Program-made: the position numbers and the translations under genes | NCBI RefSeq assembly: GCF_000407165.1 | Contig: NZ_KE136479.1 | Span: forward strand, 383,464 to 447,463 | From: Enterococcus haemoperoxidus ATCC BAA-382 | GTDB taxonomy: Bacteria; Bacillota; Bacilli; Lactobacillales; Enterococcaceae | DNA: 64,000 nucleotides | Reading direction: 5' to 3' | The notes under the pieces: generated by a model | Told to the model about the DNA's origin: nothing | Seen by the model: the letters and a program-made list of their open reading frames with translations, nothing else | Database searches by the model: none | In this document: positions 36,963-47,598 of the stretch, piece by piece | Position numbering within the stretch: position 1 is the first letter of the stretch | Layout: the number at the start of each line of letters is the position of its first letter

Positions 36963-37282
36963 AATAAATGAGAATTAAATGAAAGGACAATGATCAGAAT
37001 AGTAGGTGAATCGATTTGTTTTAGAGAGTTTCCGTTTGCTGCAAGGAAATAACGAATCATCATCGAACACGCCTGTAAGTTGTTTTTCTGAAATAAGAAG
37101 TTTAGTTTAGCGAAGTTTGATTCGTTTTCTAGATGAGTAGGAAAAATCGGTGAGTCCGTTATCACTCCTTAGTTTATCGAACTAACAGAGGTTTTTACTG
37201 TGAAGTAAAAACAAATCTGAGGTGGGACCACGTGAAAAATTTCTCGTCCTCTTGGCTTATTTGCCAAGGGGGCGTTTTTTTT
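36963..37282 (+). promoter_or_regulatory. Histidine T-box riboswitch leader
   Basis: This is a complete T-box. Stem I features AGTAGG, AGAGAGTTTCC and GGAAA lead to GAACAC, in which CAC (37068-37070) is the likely histidine specifier codon. The antiterminator sequence AGGTGGGACCACG lies at 37220-37232. The terminator is CGTCCTCTTGGC (37245-37256) with GCCAAGGGGGCG (37263-37274), followed by eight T residues. Uncharged tRNA-His should prevent termination and turn on the his genes. A 103-codon frame on the opposite strand here is a shadow. Confidence 0.9.
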
Positions 37283-37392
37283 ATTTAGTTTCATAAGTTA
37301 GTATCGTAGAAAAATATAAAATCTGATTGTAGCAGAGAATGACACGATCAAATTTATTTAATAAGTTATCTAAAAAACAAGGAGGGAATTTA

Positions 37393-38583
37393 ATGAAGTG
37401 GAATCGTAGTTTACCATCAGGGACAAAAGATAAATTATTCCGAGAAGCAAACGGCGCTTATCAATTAGAAAGACAAGTCAATGATATCTTGAAAAAAAGA
37501 GGATATCAGCGAATCGATACACCGGTAATCGAGTTTGAGGACGTATTTTACAGTGAAGAAAAAAATGAGAAAGAATTCTATCGTTTTTTTGATAAGCAAG
37601 GGCGATTACTTGTTCTGCGACCTGATATGACAATGCCAATCGGCCGAGTGATTGCAACGACGGGGATTCATCCGCCACTTAAATTATCCTATAGTGGAAA
37701 AGTGTTTCGCTCAAATGATGATATGTTGGGGGAACAAAATGAACTGACTCAGGCTGGAATTGAATTGATTGGTTATTCTTCTTTAAAAGCTGAAGTTGAA
37801 TGTATCACTTGTGCGGTTGAACTTTTAGAAACTCTGAATGTACCAAACTTTCATTTTGAATTAGGTCACGCACAAATTTTCCGTTTTATTGTGACGTCAC
37901 TAGGAATAGAGAATGATGCAAAATTAGAACTTCAACTCTATTTTAATAATAAGAGTTTAACTGATCTCCACCGCTTTGTAGAAAAATTTCCAAGTGAATT
38001 AGATGCATTTATTTGTGCAATTCCAAGACTATTTGGTGAGGCAGATGAAGTGTTGGCAATGGCCAAAGAACTGTTACCTAAGGAGTCACAGATTATACCG
38101 ATCATCGATGAATTAGAAATGCTAATGCGCACGATTAAGACCTATCATCAAAACATTTCATTGACTGTAGATTTAGGTTTGGTTGCTTTAATGGATTACT
38201 ATACAGGTGTTTTATTTAGTGGATATGCCGATTTAGTACCCGATATTTTTTTGCGTGGCGGACGATATGACCATTTAGCAGAACAATTCGGGCATTCGAC
38301 AATTCCAGCTGTTGGATTTGGGATCAATTTAGATACTTTAGTCACTTTGCAATATCAGCTTAATAATCTTGCTTCATTGGATCAACCAACAACGTTAGTT
38401 CACAGCTCTTTAGCACAGTTGGCAAAAGCGGACTTACTAGTCAAAAAGGATCCTGGCTATCAATTATCATTATTTGAAACAGTAGAAGAAGCTCTAAATT
38501 ATGGAGAAAAATGGCAATATCAACAAGTAATTGAAATAACTCAAGATAAAATTCATGTAATCAAGGTAGGTGATCAAGAGTGA
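37393..38583 (+). CDS. hisZ: ATP phosphoribosyltransferase regulatory subunit HisZ
   Basis: HisZ is a HisRS-like protein without aminoacylation activity that forms the octameric ATP-PRTase with short-form HisG. CAAGGAGGG precedes the ATG at 37393, giving 396 residues that begin [16 protein letters not shown]. The class II synthetase-like core is visible: [14 protein letters not shown] (motif 2 region) and [12 protein letters not shown] (motif 3 region). There is no C-terminal anticodon-binding domain of HisRS length. Its stop overlaps the hisG GTG. Confidence 0.93.
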   Translation: MKWNRSLPSGTKDKLFREANGAYQLERQVNDILKKRGYQRIDTPVIEFEDVFYSEEKNEKEFYRFFDKQGRLLVLRPDMTMPIGRVIATTGIHPPLKLSYSGKVFRSNDDMLGEQNELTQAGIELIGYSSLKAEVECITCAVELLETLNVPNFHFELGHAQIFRFIVTSLGIENDAKLELQLYFNNKSLTDLHRFVEKFPSELDAFICAIPRLFGEADEVLAMAKELLPKESQIIPIIDELEMLMRTIKTYHQNISLTVDLGLVALMDYYTGVLFSGYADLVPDIFLRGGRYDHLAEQFGHSTIPAVGFGINLDTLVTLQYQLNNLASLDQPTTLVHSSLAQLAKADLLVKKDPGYQLSLFETVEEALNYGEKWQYQQVIEITQDKIHVIKVGDQE

Positions 38584-39221
38584 CACAATTGACGATTGCA
38601 TTAACAAAAGGACGTTTGGAGAAGGAAACATTAGCACTATTTGAACAAGCAGGAATCAATAGTTCATTTATGCATGATAAGCAACGAAAATTGATTTTCA
38701 CCAGTCCAGATCAACGTTTTAAATTTCTTTTAGTGAAAGCAGCTGATGTGACAACGTATGTTCGTCATGGTGTGGCGGATCTTGGAATTGTTGGAAAAGA
38801 TGTATTGATCGAGCAACCTGTTGGTTATTATGAAATGCTAGATTTAAAGATTGGCGTATGCAAGTTTTCCGTGGCATCAACAAAAAATTATCAACCGAAT
38901 GATTATAAACGAAAACGAATTGCAACCAAGTATCCAACTGTTGCATCTGAACATTTTCGTAAAAAGGGCGAGGATGTTGAAATCATTAAGATCGAAGGAT
39001 CAGTAGAAATTGCACCTGTTTTAGGACTGGCAGATGCAATTGTGGATATTGTTGAAACAGGCACAACACTAAAAGAAAACGGCTTGGAAATTTTTGAAGA
39101 TATCTGTCCAGTTTCAGCTCGAATAATCGTAAATAAAGCCATGCTGAAACGGAAGCGTCAAGTAATATTTCGGCTGTTTGATAAATTAGAAGCTGTAATT
39201 GGAAGGAGTGATGGAACATGA
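38580..39221 (+). CDS. hisG: ATP phosphoribosyltransferase catalytic subunit HisG (short form)
   Basis: HisG condenses ATP and PRPP in the first step of histidine synthesis. At 213 residues it is the short form that depends on HisZ, which lies directly upstream. [14 protein letters not shown] at the N-terminus and the PRPP-binding [16 protein letters not shown] near residue 155 are diagnostic. It starts with GTG overlapping the hisZ stop and ends overlapping the hisD start by four bases, so translation is coupled. Confidence 0.96.
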   Translation: MTQLTIALTKGRLEKETLALFEQAGINSSFMHDKQRKLIFTSPDQRFKFLLVKAADVTTYVRHGVADLGIVGKDVLIEQPVGYYEMLDLKIGVCKFSVASTKNYQPNDYKRKRIATKYPTVASEHFRKKGEDVEIIKIEGSVEIAPVLGLADAIVDIVETGTTLKENGLEIFEDICPVSARIIVNKAMLKRKRQVIFRLFDKLEAVIGRSDGT

Positions 39222-40498
39222 AATGGCTAGTGGGGGAAACAACTGAAATTTTAGCGGCCTTAAATGAGGATGCAGAGCTGACTCAAGAGGATAATCAACA
39301 TGTAGAAGAACAAGTCCGCCAGATCATTAAGCAAGTTATTGAAAATGGCGATCAAGCACTAAAGGAGTATTCTAAAAGGTTTGATCAAGTTGAGTTAGAG
39401 GACTTATTAGTATCAGAGGAAGCAATTAATTTAGGGTATCAGCGAGTAGAAGATGAAGTGATCGAAGCTTTAGAAGCAGCGAAAGAAAACATTATTAGTT
39501 ATCATAAAAAACAAAAGCAATATGATTTTATGGACACAGAAAAAAGGGGCGTTTTACGAGGACAATTGGTATTGCCGCTGGCTCGTATCGGTGTGTATGT
39601 ACCAGGGGGAACGGCCTCTTATCCGTCTTCTGTATTGATGAACGTTCTGCCTGCAAAAATTGCAGGGGTTAAAGAAATCATCATGGTCACACCACCTTCA
39701 AGCAATAGTATACCTGATGTGATCTTGGCAGCTGCAAAGATTGCAGGAGTAGATAAAATCTTTCAAATTGGCGGAGCGCACAGTATTGCCGCACTTGCTT
39801 ATGGAACACAAACAGTACCCAAAGTAGATAAAATTGTAGGGCCTGGCAATATTTATGTAGCAACTGCTAAAAAGCAAGTATTTGGTGTAGTGGGAATTGA
39901 TATGATCGCAGGTCCATCTGAAATTGGCATTTTAGCAGACCAAACAGCAAATCCCACTTATATTGCAGCGGATTTGCTGTCTCAAGCAGAACATGATACG
40001 CTTGCCAGAGCGATATTAGTGACAGATTCAACTAAGCTTGCTGAGCAAGTCGAAAAAGAAATTTACAGACAATTAGATACATTACCTCGTAAGAAAATAG
40101 CTGAAGTGGCGATCAAAAATCATGGATTGATCATTATTGCATCAACAGTCGAAGCCATGTTTACAATTATGAATGAGATTGCACCAGAGCATTTAGAAGT
40201 ACAATTAGCTGATCCAATCAGTTATTTACATGAAATAAAAAATGCTGGATCAATCTTTTTGGGAGAGTATGCATCAGAACCAGTAGGCGATTATTTCTCA
40301 GGGACAAATCATGTCTTGCCAACAAGTGGTACAGCAAAATTTTATTCGCCATTGGGTGTGTATGATTTTGTAAAGTATAGTCAGGTTACCTACTATACAA
40401 AAGAAGCCTTGGCACAAGCGAAAGATGCGATTGCTCTTTTAGCAAGAAAAGAAGGCTTGGAAGCACATGCTAGAGCAATTGAATGTCGTTTTGACTGA
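39218..40498 (+). CDS. hisD: Histidinol dehydrogenase HisD
   Basis: HisD oxidises L-histidinol to L-histidine in two NAD-dependent steps and is a zinc enzyme. The 426-residue length is standard. [33 protein letters not shown] and the C-terminal [19 protein letters not shown] segments carry the expected zinc and catalytic residues. The ATG overlaps the hisG stop. hisB follows after 36 bases. Confidence 0.97.
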   Translation: MKWLVGETTEILAALNEDAELTQEDNQHVEEQVRQIIKQVIENGDQALKEYSKRFDQVELEDLLVSEEAINLGYQRVEDEVIEALEAAKENIISYHKKQKQYDFMDTEKRGVLRGQLVLPLARIGVYVPGGTASYPSSVLMNVLPAKIAGVKEIIMVTPPSSNSIPDVILAAAKIAGVDKIFQIGGAHSIAALAYGTQTVPKVDKIVGPGNIYVATAKKQVFGVVGIDMIAGPSEIGILADQTANPTYIAADLLSQAEHDTLARAILVTDSTKLAEQVEKEIYRQLDTLPRKKIAEVAIKNHGLIIIASTVEAMFTIMNEIAPEHLEVQLADPISYLHEIKNAGSIFLGEYASEPVGDYFSGTNHVLPTSGTAKFYSPLGVYDFVKYSQVTYYTKEALAQAKDAIALLARKEGLEAHARAIECRFD

Positions 40499-40534
40499 TC
40501 GTATAAAATAGATTTTTATATTGGGGGAAAAGGA

Positions 40535-41119
40535 ATGAGAACAGCTAATTTAAAAAGAGAAACTGCAGAAACAAAAATCGAGTTGACACTTGATTTAGAT
40601 TGTCAAGAACCTGTCAGTATTCAAACTGGTGTTGGATTTTTTGATCATATGTTGATTTTATTTGCCCGTCACAGTCGTATTTCTTTAGAAGTAACAGTAG
40701 AAGGTGATTTAGAAGTAGATAGTCATCACACGGTAGAAGATGTTGGGATTGTTTTAGGCCAGTGTATTCGAGAAGCTTTAGGAGATAAAGTAGGAATCAA
40801 TCGCTACGGGACAAGTTTTGTGCCGATGGATGAGTCTTTAGGTATGGCTTCTTTAGATTTAAGTGGGCGATCTTATCTAGTGTTTGATGCAGCGTTCGAT
40901 AATCCTAAGCTTGGAGAGTTTGACACAGAGTTGACAGAAGAATTTTTTCAAGCATTGGCTTTTAACACTCAAATGAACCTTCACTTAAAAATTTTACATG
41001 GGAAAAATACCCATCATAAAATAGAAGCATTATTTAAAGCGACTGGCCGAGCGCTAAGAGAGGCAATTACTCAGAATCCTGCCATTCAAGGCGTCAACTC
41101 AACGAAGGGAATTTTGTAA
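40535..41119 (+). CDS. hisB: Imidazoleglycerol-phosphate dehydratase HisB
   Basis: This monofunctional dehydratase makes imidazole acetol phosphate. The 194-residue protein has the paired manganese-binding signatures [13 protein letters not shown] and [11 protein letters not shown] in the first half, and [20 protein letters not shown] in the second. There is no N-terminal histidinol-phosphatase domain, so that step is encoded elsewhere. The start is behind GGGGGAAAAGG. Confidence 0.97.
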   Translation: MRTANLKRETAETKIELTLDLDCQEPVSIQTGVGFFDHMLILFARHSRISLEVTVEGDLEVDSHHTVEDVGIVLGQCIREALGDKVGINRYGTSFVPMDESLGMASLDLSGRSYLVFDAAFDNPKLGEFDTELTEEFFQALAFNTQMNLHLKILHGKNTHHKIEALFKATGRALREAITQNPAIQGVNSTKGIL

Positions 41120-41746
41120 ATGATTATTATCATTGATTACGATACTGGAAATACCCGCAATGTTCAAAAGGCCTTAGATTATGTTGGTTTAGCAAATAAA
41201 ATTTCCGCTGATCCTCATGAAATAAAAGCAGCAGATGGTTTGATTCTGCCTGGTGTCGGGGCTTTTTCGTTAGCGATGACAGAATTAAAAGAGCGTGGAT
41301 TAGTTAATGTGATAAAAGAAACAGCTCAAAAAGGCACACCTATTTTAGGAGTCTGTTTGGGGATGCAACTGCTTTTAGAAGGCAGTATGGAAAATGGCTT
41401 TACAGAAGGCTTAGGATTGATCGAGGGGATCTGTGAAAAATTGCCGGACGATCCTGATTTACCTGTTCCTCATATGGGCTGGAATAAACTAGTTGTAACC
41501 GAAAAAACGTTATTAACAAAAGAGGTAGATGAGCAGTATGTTTATTTTGTTCATTCTTACTATACGGATTGTGAGCCTGATGTGATCGATGCATTGGTTC
41601 AATATTCAATCAAAATACCTGCAATGATTTCAAAGGGAAATATTTACGGAACGCAATTTCATCCAGAAAAAAGTAGTGAGGCCGGTCTTGCAATTTTAAG
41701 AGGATTTAAGGAGGTAGTAGAGCATGCACGTTTTACCCGCAATTGA
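41120..41746 (+). CDS. hisH: Imidazole glycerol phosphate synthase, glutaminase subunit HisH
   Basis: HisH supplies ammonia from glutamine to HisF. The 208-residue class I glutamine amidotransferase has the nucleophile elbow GVCLGMQLL (Cys near residue 79) and the catalytic His/Glu in QFHPEKSS. It starts directly after the hisB stop and its end overlaps hisA by 23 bases, so expression is tightly coupled. Confidence 0.97.
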   Translation: MIIIIDYDTGNTRNVQKALDYVGLANKISADPHEIKAADGLILPGVGAFSLAMTELKERGLVNVIKETAQKGTPILGVCLGMQLLLEGSMENGFTEGLGLIEGICEKLPDDPDLPVPHMGWNKLVVTEKTLLTKEVDEQYVYFVHSYYTDCEPDVIDALVQYSIKIPAMISKGNIYGTQFHPEKSSEAGLAILRGFKEVVEHARFTRN

Positions 41747-42449
41747 TATCAGAGAAGGAAAAGCTGTTCGACTAGTTCAAGGTGATTTTTTGCAAAAAAC
41801 GATCGTCAATCATCATCCAGTAGCGCAAGCAAAAGAATTTAAAGTAGCGGGTATCCAGATGATGCATGTGGTTGATTTAGATGGTGCTTTGATGGGGAAA
41901 GCTTCCAATGCTGCTTTGATCGAGCAAATGAAAAAAGAAACGGGCTTAAAAATCCAAGTTGGCGGAGGCATCCGCACATTGGAACAAGTAGATACTTATG
42001 TAGCGCTTGGAATCGATCGAATCATTATCGGTTCTGCTGCGTTGAGAGATCCCAAATTAGTTAAAGAAGCTGTTTTGAAACATGGAGATAAAATTGCCGT
42101 CGGTATCGATGCTAAGAATGGGAAAGTCGCCATTAGTGGCTGGCTGGATGTTAGTGAAACAGATTATTTACAAATGGCTAAGGAAATGGCAAAGATGGGT
42201 GTTAAAACGATCATCTACACAGATATTACTAAAGATGGAACCTTGGCGGGCCCCACTTTTGAAGATTACATGAAGCTATCAGCAGTTGTGCCAGACGTGC
42301 AGATTATTGCTTCTGGCGGTGTCAGCAGCAAAGAGGACTTAGTGAAATTAGCCGAATTAGGGTTATATGGAGCGATCGTCGGAAAGGCTTTTTATAATGA
42401 CGCTATCACTTTAGCCGATATGTTGGAGGTGGAGACCAATGTTAACTAA
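41724..42449 (+). CDS. hisA: ProFAR isomerase HisA
   Basis: HisA is a TIM-barrel isomerase that opens the ribose of ProFAR to PRFAR. In the 241-residue protein, [18 protein letters not shown] carries the catalytic Asp near residue 8. GGGIRTLEQ and the second Asp in [13 protein letters not shown] follow, with phosphate-binding [10 protein letters not shown] and GAIVGKA. It overlaps hisH at the start and hisF at the end by 11 bases. Confidence 0.97.
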   Translation: MHVLPAIDIREGKAVRLVQGDFLQKTIVNHHPVAQAKEFKVAGIQMMHVVDLDGALMGKASNAALIEQMKKETGLKIQVGGGIRTLEQVDTYVALGIDRIIIGSAALRDPKLVKEAVLKHGDKIAVGIDAKNGKVAISGWLDVSETDYLQMAKEMAKMGVKTIIYTDITKDGTLAGPTFEDYMKLSAVVPDVQIIASGGVSSKEDLVKLAELGLYGAIVGKAFYNDAITLADMLEVETNVN

Positions 42450-43194
42450 GCGCATTATTCCTTGTTTAGATGTCACTGATGGACGAGTGGTCAAGGGCGT
42501 TAATTTCGTTGATTTACAAGATATCGGAGATCCAGTGGCGATCGCACGAGCCTACAATGAACAAGGCGCAGATGAACTCGTTTTTTTAGATATTACGGCT
42601 ACTAGTGATGACCGCGAAACGATGATGGAAGTGGTTGAACGAACAGCAGCAGAAGTATTCATTCCTTTGACTGTTGGCGGAGGCATCCGCACGGTTTCTG
42701 ACATGAAAAAAATGCTGCAAGCGGGAGCTGATAAAATCTCACTCAATTCGGCAGCTATCCAACAACCAGAGTTGATCAGAGAAGGCGCTGAAAAATTTGG
42801 CTCACAGTGTATTGTTGTGGCAATCGATGCTAAGCAAACAGGAGAGTCTTGGTCTGTTTTTGTTAAAGGTGGGCGTGAAGAGACTAACTTAGATGCGATA
42901 GAATGGGCAAAAGAAGCTGTAGCGTTAGGTGCTGGTGAGATTTTACTGACAAGTATGGACGCAGATGGTACAAAAAATGGCTATGATCTTGCATTAAATC
43001 AAGCCGTAAGTTCTGCTGTAAATGTGCCTGTGATTGCATCAGGTGGTTGTGGTAATGCAGCAGATATCGTGGAAGTATTTGAACAAACTAAGGTAAGTGC
43101 CGCTTTAGCTGCAAGTATTTTTCATTATGGCGAGGTAAATATCCCAGATGTGAAAGAAGCATTAGCGCTCAAGGGAATGGAGGTACGTCGATGA
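42439..43194 (+). CDS. hisF: Imidazole glycerol phosphate synthase, cyclase subunit HisF
   Basis: HisF is the TIM-barrel cyclase that uses ammonia from HisH to make imidazole glycerol phosphate and AICAR. In the 251-residue protein, [19 protein letters not shown] holds the catalytic Asp near residue 11. [12 protein letters not shown] and [14 protein letters not shown], with the second Asp near residue 129, follow. It overlaps hisA and hisI. Confidence 0.97.
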   Translation: MLTKRIIPCLDVTDGRVVKGVNFVDLQDIGDPVAIARAYNEQGADELVFLDITATSDDRETMMEVVERTAAEVFIPLTVGGGIRTVSDMKKMLQAGADKISLNSAAIQQPELIREGAEKFGSQCIVVAIDAKQTGESWSVFVKGGREETNLDAIEWAKEAVALGAGEILLTSMDADGTKNGYDLALNQAVSSAVNVPVIASGGCGNAADIVEVFEQTKVSAALAASIFHYGEVNIPDVKEALALKGMEVRR

Positions 43195-43496
43195 AACCAG
43201 ATTTCACGAAAGGACTACTACCCGCAATTATTGTAGAAGCAAAAACAAATGAAATCTTGATGCTTGCGTACATGAATGAAGAGAGCTATAAAAAAACACT
43301 TAAAACTGGAACAACTTGGTTTTATTCACGTTCCCGTCAACAATTGTGGAACAAAGGAGCAACCAGTGGCAATATCCAAAAAGTAAAAAGCATCGTTACA
43401 GATTGTGATAAAGATACCTTACTTATTACTGTTGAACAAACAGGATCCGCTTGTCATACTGGCAAACATAGTTGTTTTTTCAATGTAATTAGCTAG
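43191..43496 (+). CDS. hisI: Phosphoribosyl-AMP cyclohydrolase HisI
   Basis: This enzyme opens the adenine ring of PR-AMP. The 101-residue monofunctional enzyme has the metal-binding signature [19 protein letters not shown] and the zinc cysteines in DCDKDTLL and [12 protein letters not shown]. It overlaps the hisF stop by four bases. In many bacteria it is fused to HisE; here the two are separate neighbours. Confidence 0.96.
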   Translation: MKPDFTKGLLPAIIVEAKTNEILMLAYMNEESYKKTLKTGTTWFYSRSRQQLWNKGATSGNIQKVKSIVTDCDKDTLLITVEQTGSACHTGKHSCFFNVIS

Positions 43497-43514
43497 GATA
43501 ACGGAGGGAAAAGA

Positions 43515-43826
43515 ATGATCGAGACACTCTATGAAGAAATACAAGCTCGTAAAGTAGACCCTAAAGAAGGTTCTTACACGAATTATCTATTTGAACAAGG
43601 CTTAGATAAAATTTTAAAAAAAGTTGGGGAAGAAGCAACAGAAGTCATTATTGCAGCTAAAAATGATGAAGCAGAATTAATTTCTGAAACATCGGATTTA
43701 ATTTATCATATGTTAGTTTTGTTAGCTGAAAAAGACATTAGTTTAGAAGCTGTCAAAACGGAATTAAAAAAACGAGAAGGAAAATTAAGTAAAACTAAAG
43801 AACGCAAACAAATCGATGAATTATAA
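43515..43826 (+). CDS. hisE: Phosphoribosyl-ATP pyrophosphatase HisE
   Basis: This MazG-like enzyme hydrolyses PR-ATP to PR-AMP, the second pathway step. The 103-residue protein carries the metal-binding KKVGEEATEVIIAAKN and SETSDLIYHMLVLL helices. It is the last gene of the operon and is followed by a strong hairpin. hisC (aminotransferase) and a histidinol-phosphate phosphatase are not in the operon or the window. Confidence 0.96.
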   Translation: MIETLYEEIQARKVDPKEGSYTNYLFEQGLDKILKKVGEEATEVIIAAKNDEAELISETSDLIYHMLVLLAEKDISLEAVKTELKKREGKLSKTKERKQIDEL

Positions 43827-43838
43827 AATAACTAAAAA

Positions 43839-43884
43839 AAAAGAAGCGTCCCACATAAAACAATTACGGGGATTGCTTCTTTTA
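43839..43884. terminator. Bidirectional terminator between hisE and the DUF4828 gene
   Basis: AAAGAAGCGTCCC pairs with GGGGATTGCTTCTTTT across a loop of about 15 bases. A and T runs on either side suit termination of the his operon on the plus strand and of the convergent gene on the minus strand. Confidence 0.85.
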
Positions 43885-44280
43885 ATTTTCAATTGGACAA
43901 TCTAAAGAATCCGTTGCTTCCAAAACATAAGTAGCATCATCTGCTTCATCATAAAGGGAGGCAGGTTTATCATTCAAACACTGAACAATCAAATGATACC
44001 CATATTCATCTTGGGCGACTAAGCGTTTATTCGTCAACTCTACTAACATGTAACTTAATTTTTTGCCATCAATAATGATCTGCAAATCATTTTCAATTTG
44101 CAAGGTGTGCTGAGTCGCTTTTGCTTTATTAACAAACCACCAGCTACCTAAATAACTTTTATATAAATTAGGGATATCTGCATCGGTCTGCAGTCTCTCT
44201 TGTTTCTTTTTCAAAAACAATGAGCCGGCAATACCTGTAATAAGTGATGCACCTAAAAATAATGACCAATGTTTTTTCAT
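43882..44280 (-). CDS. DUF4828-type membrane-anchored protein
   Basis: This is a small protein of 132 residues with an N-terminal hydrophobic helix (KHWSLFLGASLITGIAGSLFL) and a soluble domain with SYLGSWWFVNKAKATQHTLQI and DATYVLEAT. This resembles the lactic-acid-bacterial DUF4828 family; function is unknown. I place the start at 44280 because GAAGGAG stands just upstream, rather than at the earlier in-frame ATG at 44307. It converges on the his operon and shares its terminator. Confidence 0.75.
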   Translation of the reverse strand: MKKHWSLFLGASLITGIAGSLFLKKKQERLQTDADIPNLYKSYLGSWWFVNKAKATQHTLQIENDLQIIIDGKKLSYMLVELTNKRLVAQDEYGYHLIVQCLNDKPASLYDEADDATYVLEATDSLDCPIEN

Positions 44281-44498
44281 ACTATCAATCTCCTTCAAAA
44301 CAATCATAGCACGAAATTAAAAAACAAACTATTCGAAAATCTTTTCCTATAAAAAAACTTAATGAAGTCCGTATCATTTTTTATTTTGAACGGATTTTAT
44401 ACACATCTTTTCTATTATATAATGGAGGATTTGTTTGAAAAGTTTGACGATGCTTTTTCATCTAAAATATGGTATTGTTTTGAAGAAAGGGTGTTACA

Positions 44499-45239
44499 AT
44501 GATTACATATCCGAACGTGCATTTAGCACATTTTATTGATAGACCAAATCGTTTCATTGCAGAGTGCCGTTTACAAAAAACAGGTGAAATGGTAACGGTT
44601 CACGTGAAAAATACTGGACGCTGTAAAGAATTATTTTATCCAGAAGTTGAAGTTGCTTTGACGTATCAACCTTCTCCTAAAAGAAAAACCGATTATGATT
44701 TGATTGCCGTTAAAAAAGGCACAGATTGGTTTAATATCGATAGCCAAGTTCCAAACGCATTAGCGGCTAAAGCAATCAAAGATGGTATAATTACTTTGCC
44801 AGATTTAAATGGAAAAATTGTTTCAGTAAAACGAGAAAAACGTTTTGCCCACTCAAAATTTGATATATTGGTAGAAACAGATACTGGCAAACAAGCATTT
44901 GTTGAAGTGAAAGGAATGACTTTAGAAAATCACTCATTAGGTGCTTTTCCTGATGCGCCAACATTGCGAGGTTTAAAGCATGTGACCGAGCTGATTGAAG
45001 CGATGAAAGAAGGGTATCAAAGCTATGTATTGTTTGTCGTTCAATTTGAAAAAATTGAACTGGCAACGATTCACACAGACATGCAGCCAGCTTTAGCACA
45101 AATGATTTTATCAGGGCAAAAACAAGGATTAAGCGTCATTGCTTACAATTGTAGCGTCACTCCTGATACAATAGCAATAGAACATCAGGTGCCATTTGAT
45201 GTCACAAAAATGTTTGAAGATCCAAATTCAGAAAGGTGA
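44499..45239 (+). CDS. sfsA: SfsA family protein (sugar fermentation stimulation)
   Basis: SfsA proteins combine an OB-fold N-terminal domain with a nuclease-like C-terminal domain. The 246-residue protein shows HVKNTGRCKELFYP near residue 35, and the nuclease-like core FAHSKFDILVETDTGKQAFVEVKGMTLE, with Asp and the Glu-Val-Lys triad, in the middle. The E. coli protein was named from a sugar-fermentation effect, but its molecular role is unsettled. The start follows GAAAGGGTG. The next gene starts close to its stop. Confidence 0.93.
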   Translation: MITYPNVHLAHFIDRPNRFIAECRLQKTGEMVTVHVKNTGRCKELFYPEVEVALTYQPSPKRKTDYDLIAVKKGTDWFNIDSQVPNALAAKAIKDGIITLPDLNGKIVSVKREKRFAHSKFDILVETDTGKQAFVEVKGMTLENHSLGAFPDAPTLRGLKHVTELIEAMKEGYQSYVLFVVQFEKIELATIHTDMQPALAQMILSGQKQGLSVIAYNCSVTPDTIAIEHQVPFDVTKMFEDPNSER

Positions 45240-45247
45240 GGGTAAAT

Positions 45248-46249
45248 ATGATTCACTTAGGTATTATTGGAACAAACTGGATTAGTCATCAATTTGTCAA
45301 AGCAGCATTGGAAACAAAGCGCTATGATCTGACAGCCGTCTATTCACGAAAGTTAGAAACAGCACAAAAATTTGGTGAAGAATATGGTGATGTTGAATAT
45401 GCAACGGATTTAAACACATTTTTCGGTATTGCACATATGGACACAGTCTATATTGCTTCCCCTAATTCACTTCATTTTGAGCAAGCCAAACAAGGGATTT
45501 TAGCAGGGAAAAATATTATTGTTGAAAAGCCAGCATTCTCAACGCCAGAAGAAATGGCAGAAATCATTGCCTTAGCGAATCAGAAAAAAGTTTTCTTTTT
45601 TGAAGCGGCTCGCAATATTCATGAGAAAAGCTTCAAGAAAATTCGCGATTTATTACCTTTAAAAAATCAAATTACAGGCGCAAACTTTACCTATATGAAA
45701 TATTCTTCACGCTATGACCAAGTACTTGACGGAAAAGAGCCAAATATCTTTTCTCCACATTTTTCAGGAGGTGCTATGGCCGATCTTGGTGTTTATTTAG
45801 TTTATGCTGCTGTGGGTTGGTTTGGTATGCCGAATGAAAGTCATTATTTTGCAAGAAAAATTCCAACAGATGTTGATGGAATAGGTACGGCAATTTTAAG
45901 ATATGACTTGTTTGACGTAACATTACAAACAGGTAAAAATGCGGATTCATTCTTAGATTCTGAAATTTATTTTGAGGGTGGCACGTTGATTTTAGATAGT
46001 GTGAATGCCATTTCTAAAGCAGAGTTTTATGATCGAAACCATCAAGAACGTGATATTATATCTGTCACAACCGAAGAGAATCCAATGATCGAAGAAGCCA
46101 ATGATTTTGCAGATGTACTTGAAAATCCTAATGATCCAACAATGGGTGTACTTTACGAAGAATGGGTGGAATTATCACGTAATGTGAATAAAGTAGTAAC
46201 AACTTTGAGAAAAAGTGCCGGCATTGTTTTTGATGCGGATAAAGAATAA
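45248..46249 (+). CDS. Gfo/Idh/MocA family oxidoreductase
   Basis: This is an NAD(P)-dependent oxidoreductase of 333 residues. A Rossmann fold at the N-terminus (HLGIIGTNWISHQFV, about 2-16) precedes the family motif IVEKPAF (about 95) and the C-terminal substrate domain with GGAMADLGVYLVYAA. The Lys in EKP is the usual catalytic residue. The substrate, probably a sugar or polyol, cannot be told. AAAGGTGAGGG leads to the ATG at 45248, four codons inside the longest frame. Confidence 0.9.
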   Translation: MIHLGIIGTNWISHQFVKAALETKRYDLTAVYSRKLETAQKFGEEYGDVEYATDLNTFFGIAHMDTVYIASPNSLHFEQAKQGILAGKNIIVEKPAFSTPEEMAEIIALANQKKVFFFEAARNIHEKSFKKIRDLLPLKNQITGANFTYMKYSSRYDQVLDGKEPNIFSPHFSGGAMADLGVYLVYAAVGWFGMPNESHYFARKIPTDVDGIGTAILRYDLFDVTLQTGKNADSFLDSEIYFEGGTLILDSVNAISKAEFYDRNHQERDIISVTTEENPMIEEANDFADVLENPNDPTMGVLYEEWVELSRNVNKVVTTLRKSAGIVFDADKE

Positions 46250-46275
46250 ACAGCTTTAATGAGGAAAGGACTATT

Positions 46276-47556
46276 ATGACATTTATCAAAAATTTACCAG
46301 AAGCTTTGCAAGAACATTGGCAAGCTTCTGGTTTTAGCGAGCCATCATTGATTCAAGAAAAAAGTTTTCAGCCTTTAAAAGACAAAGAAAATGTTTTGGG
46401 AATTTCTCCAACAGGATCAGGAAAAACCTTAGCTTACGTTTTACCCTTACTTTTAAATGTAGAAAAAGATCAAGGGAATCAATTATTGATCTTAGCACCT
46501 TCACAAGAATTAGCGGTGCAAATCAGCCAAGTTGTACGTGATTGGGCGACATTGCTTCAACTAAAAACACAAAGTCTTATCGGTGGTGCGAATGTTGGTC
46601 GTCAAATCGAAAAATTAAAAAAGAAACCAGAAATTTTAGTAGGAACTCCAGGCCGTGTATTGGAATTGATCAAAACAAAGAAAATCAAAAGTCATTTGCT
46701 AAAGACTATTGTGATGGATGAAGTGGACCAACTATTCCATGAAAAGGAATTGAATTTGACCAAACAAATTCTGGCAAGTGCGCCAACAGAATTTCAATTA
46801 GTTTTTTATTCAGCAACAGCCGATCGTGTGGCAGAAGAAGCACAGAAATTAACGGATCAATTGTTGATCATTGATGTAACGGATGAAGATCAATCAGCCG
46901 GAGTTGTGAATCATTATTTCATGGCCTTGTCTCCTAGAAAGAAAAGCGATTATTTAAGAAGCTTAGCTTATACAGCAAATTATCGGGCGATGGTATTCTT
47001 CAACCAAGTTGTTGATCTAGGTTCAGTGGAAGAAAAATTAATCTATGAAGGATTGGCAGTAGTTGGACTTGCTTCAGATCAAAATAAAACATTACGTAAA
47101 TTAGCCATTGATCAATTTTCTAAAAAAAGAGCCGTAATGCTTCTGACAACAGATATTGCTGCTAGAGGATTGGATTTTGATGCAATCCCATTTGTTGTGA
47201 ATGCTGAAGTTCCTTTGTCAGAAGAAAGCTATATCCATCGAGCTGGACGTGTTGGACGTATGGGAGCTGCAGGTTCTGTCATTACATTTGTTAATGATGC
47301 AACCAAAAGAGACTATCAACGATTGATGAAAAAAATAGAGCTTCCTTCAAAAGAAATTTTTCTTTACGATGGTGCAATCCATCTAACTAGAAAAGAAAAA
47401 AGTTCGGCTGAAGAAAAAACGACAAGTTCAAAAGTGACAGTTAAGAAAGAACAACCAACAAAACAAATCCCAACGAAAAAAACAGCAAAACCTAAAAATC
47501 GTCCAAAAAACAATAAAAATAAAGGCGCTAGACGGAAATCGTCTAAACCTGAGTAA
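46276..47556 (+). CDS. DEAD-box RNA helicase (CshB-like)
   Basis: This 426-residue ATP-dependent RNA helicase has two RecA domains. A Q motif (SEPSLIQEKSF) precedes the Walker A motif SPTGSGKT, then GTPGRVLE, the Walker B box as DEVD rather than DEAD, SATAD, and the motif VI HRAGRVGRMGAAG. The C-terminal tail is very rich in Lys and Thr (about 365-426), fit for RNA contact. It resembles the shorter CshB-type helicases of Firmicutes linked to ribosome assembly and cold shock. Confidence 0.92.
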   Translation: MTFIKNLPEALQEHWQASGFSEPSLIQEKSFQPLKDKENVLGISPTGSGKTLAYVLPLLLNVEKDQGNQLLILAPSQELAVQISQVVRDWATLLQLKTQSLIGGANVGRQIEKLKKKPEILVGTPGRVLELIKTKKIKSHLLKTIVMDEVDQLFHEKELNLTKQILASAPTEFQLVFYSATADRVAEEAQKLTDQLLIIDVTDEDQSAGVVNHYFMALSPRKKSDYLRSLAYTANYRAMVFFNQVVDLGSVEEKLIYEGLAVVGLASDQNKTLRKLAIDQFSKKRAVMLLTTDIAARGLDFDAIPFVVNAEVPLSEESYIHRAGRVGRMGAAGSVITFVNDATKRDYQRLMKKIELPSKEIFLYDGAIHLTRKEKSSAEEKTTSSKVTVKKEQPTKQIPTKKTAKPKNRPKNNKNKGARRKSSKPE

Positions 47557-47598
47557 TCGTTAAAAGGTAAGAAACGTCATGATTTAAGGAGGCTATCC

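Noticed and set aside
36857-37165. 102-codon minus-strand frame
   Set aside because: It is antisense to the histidine T-box leader; the RNA structure explains the sequence, and no ribosome site is present.
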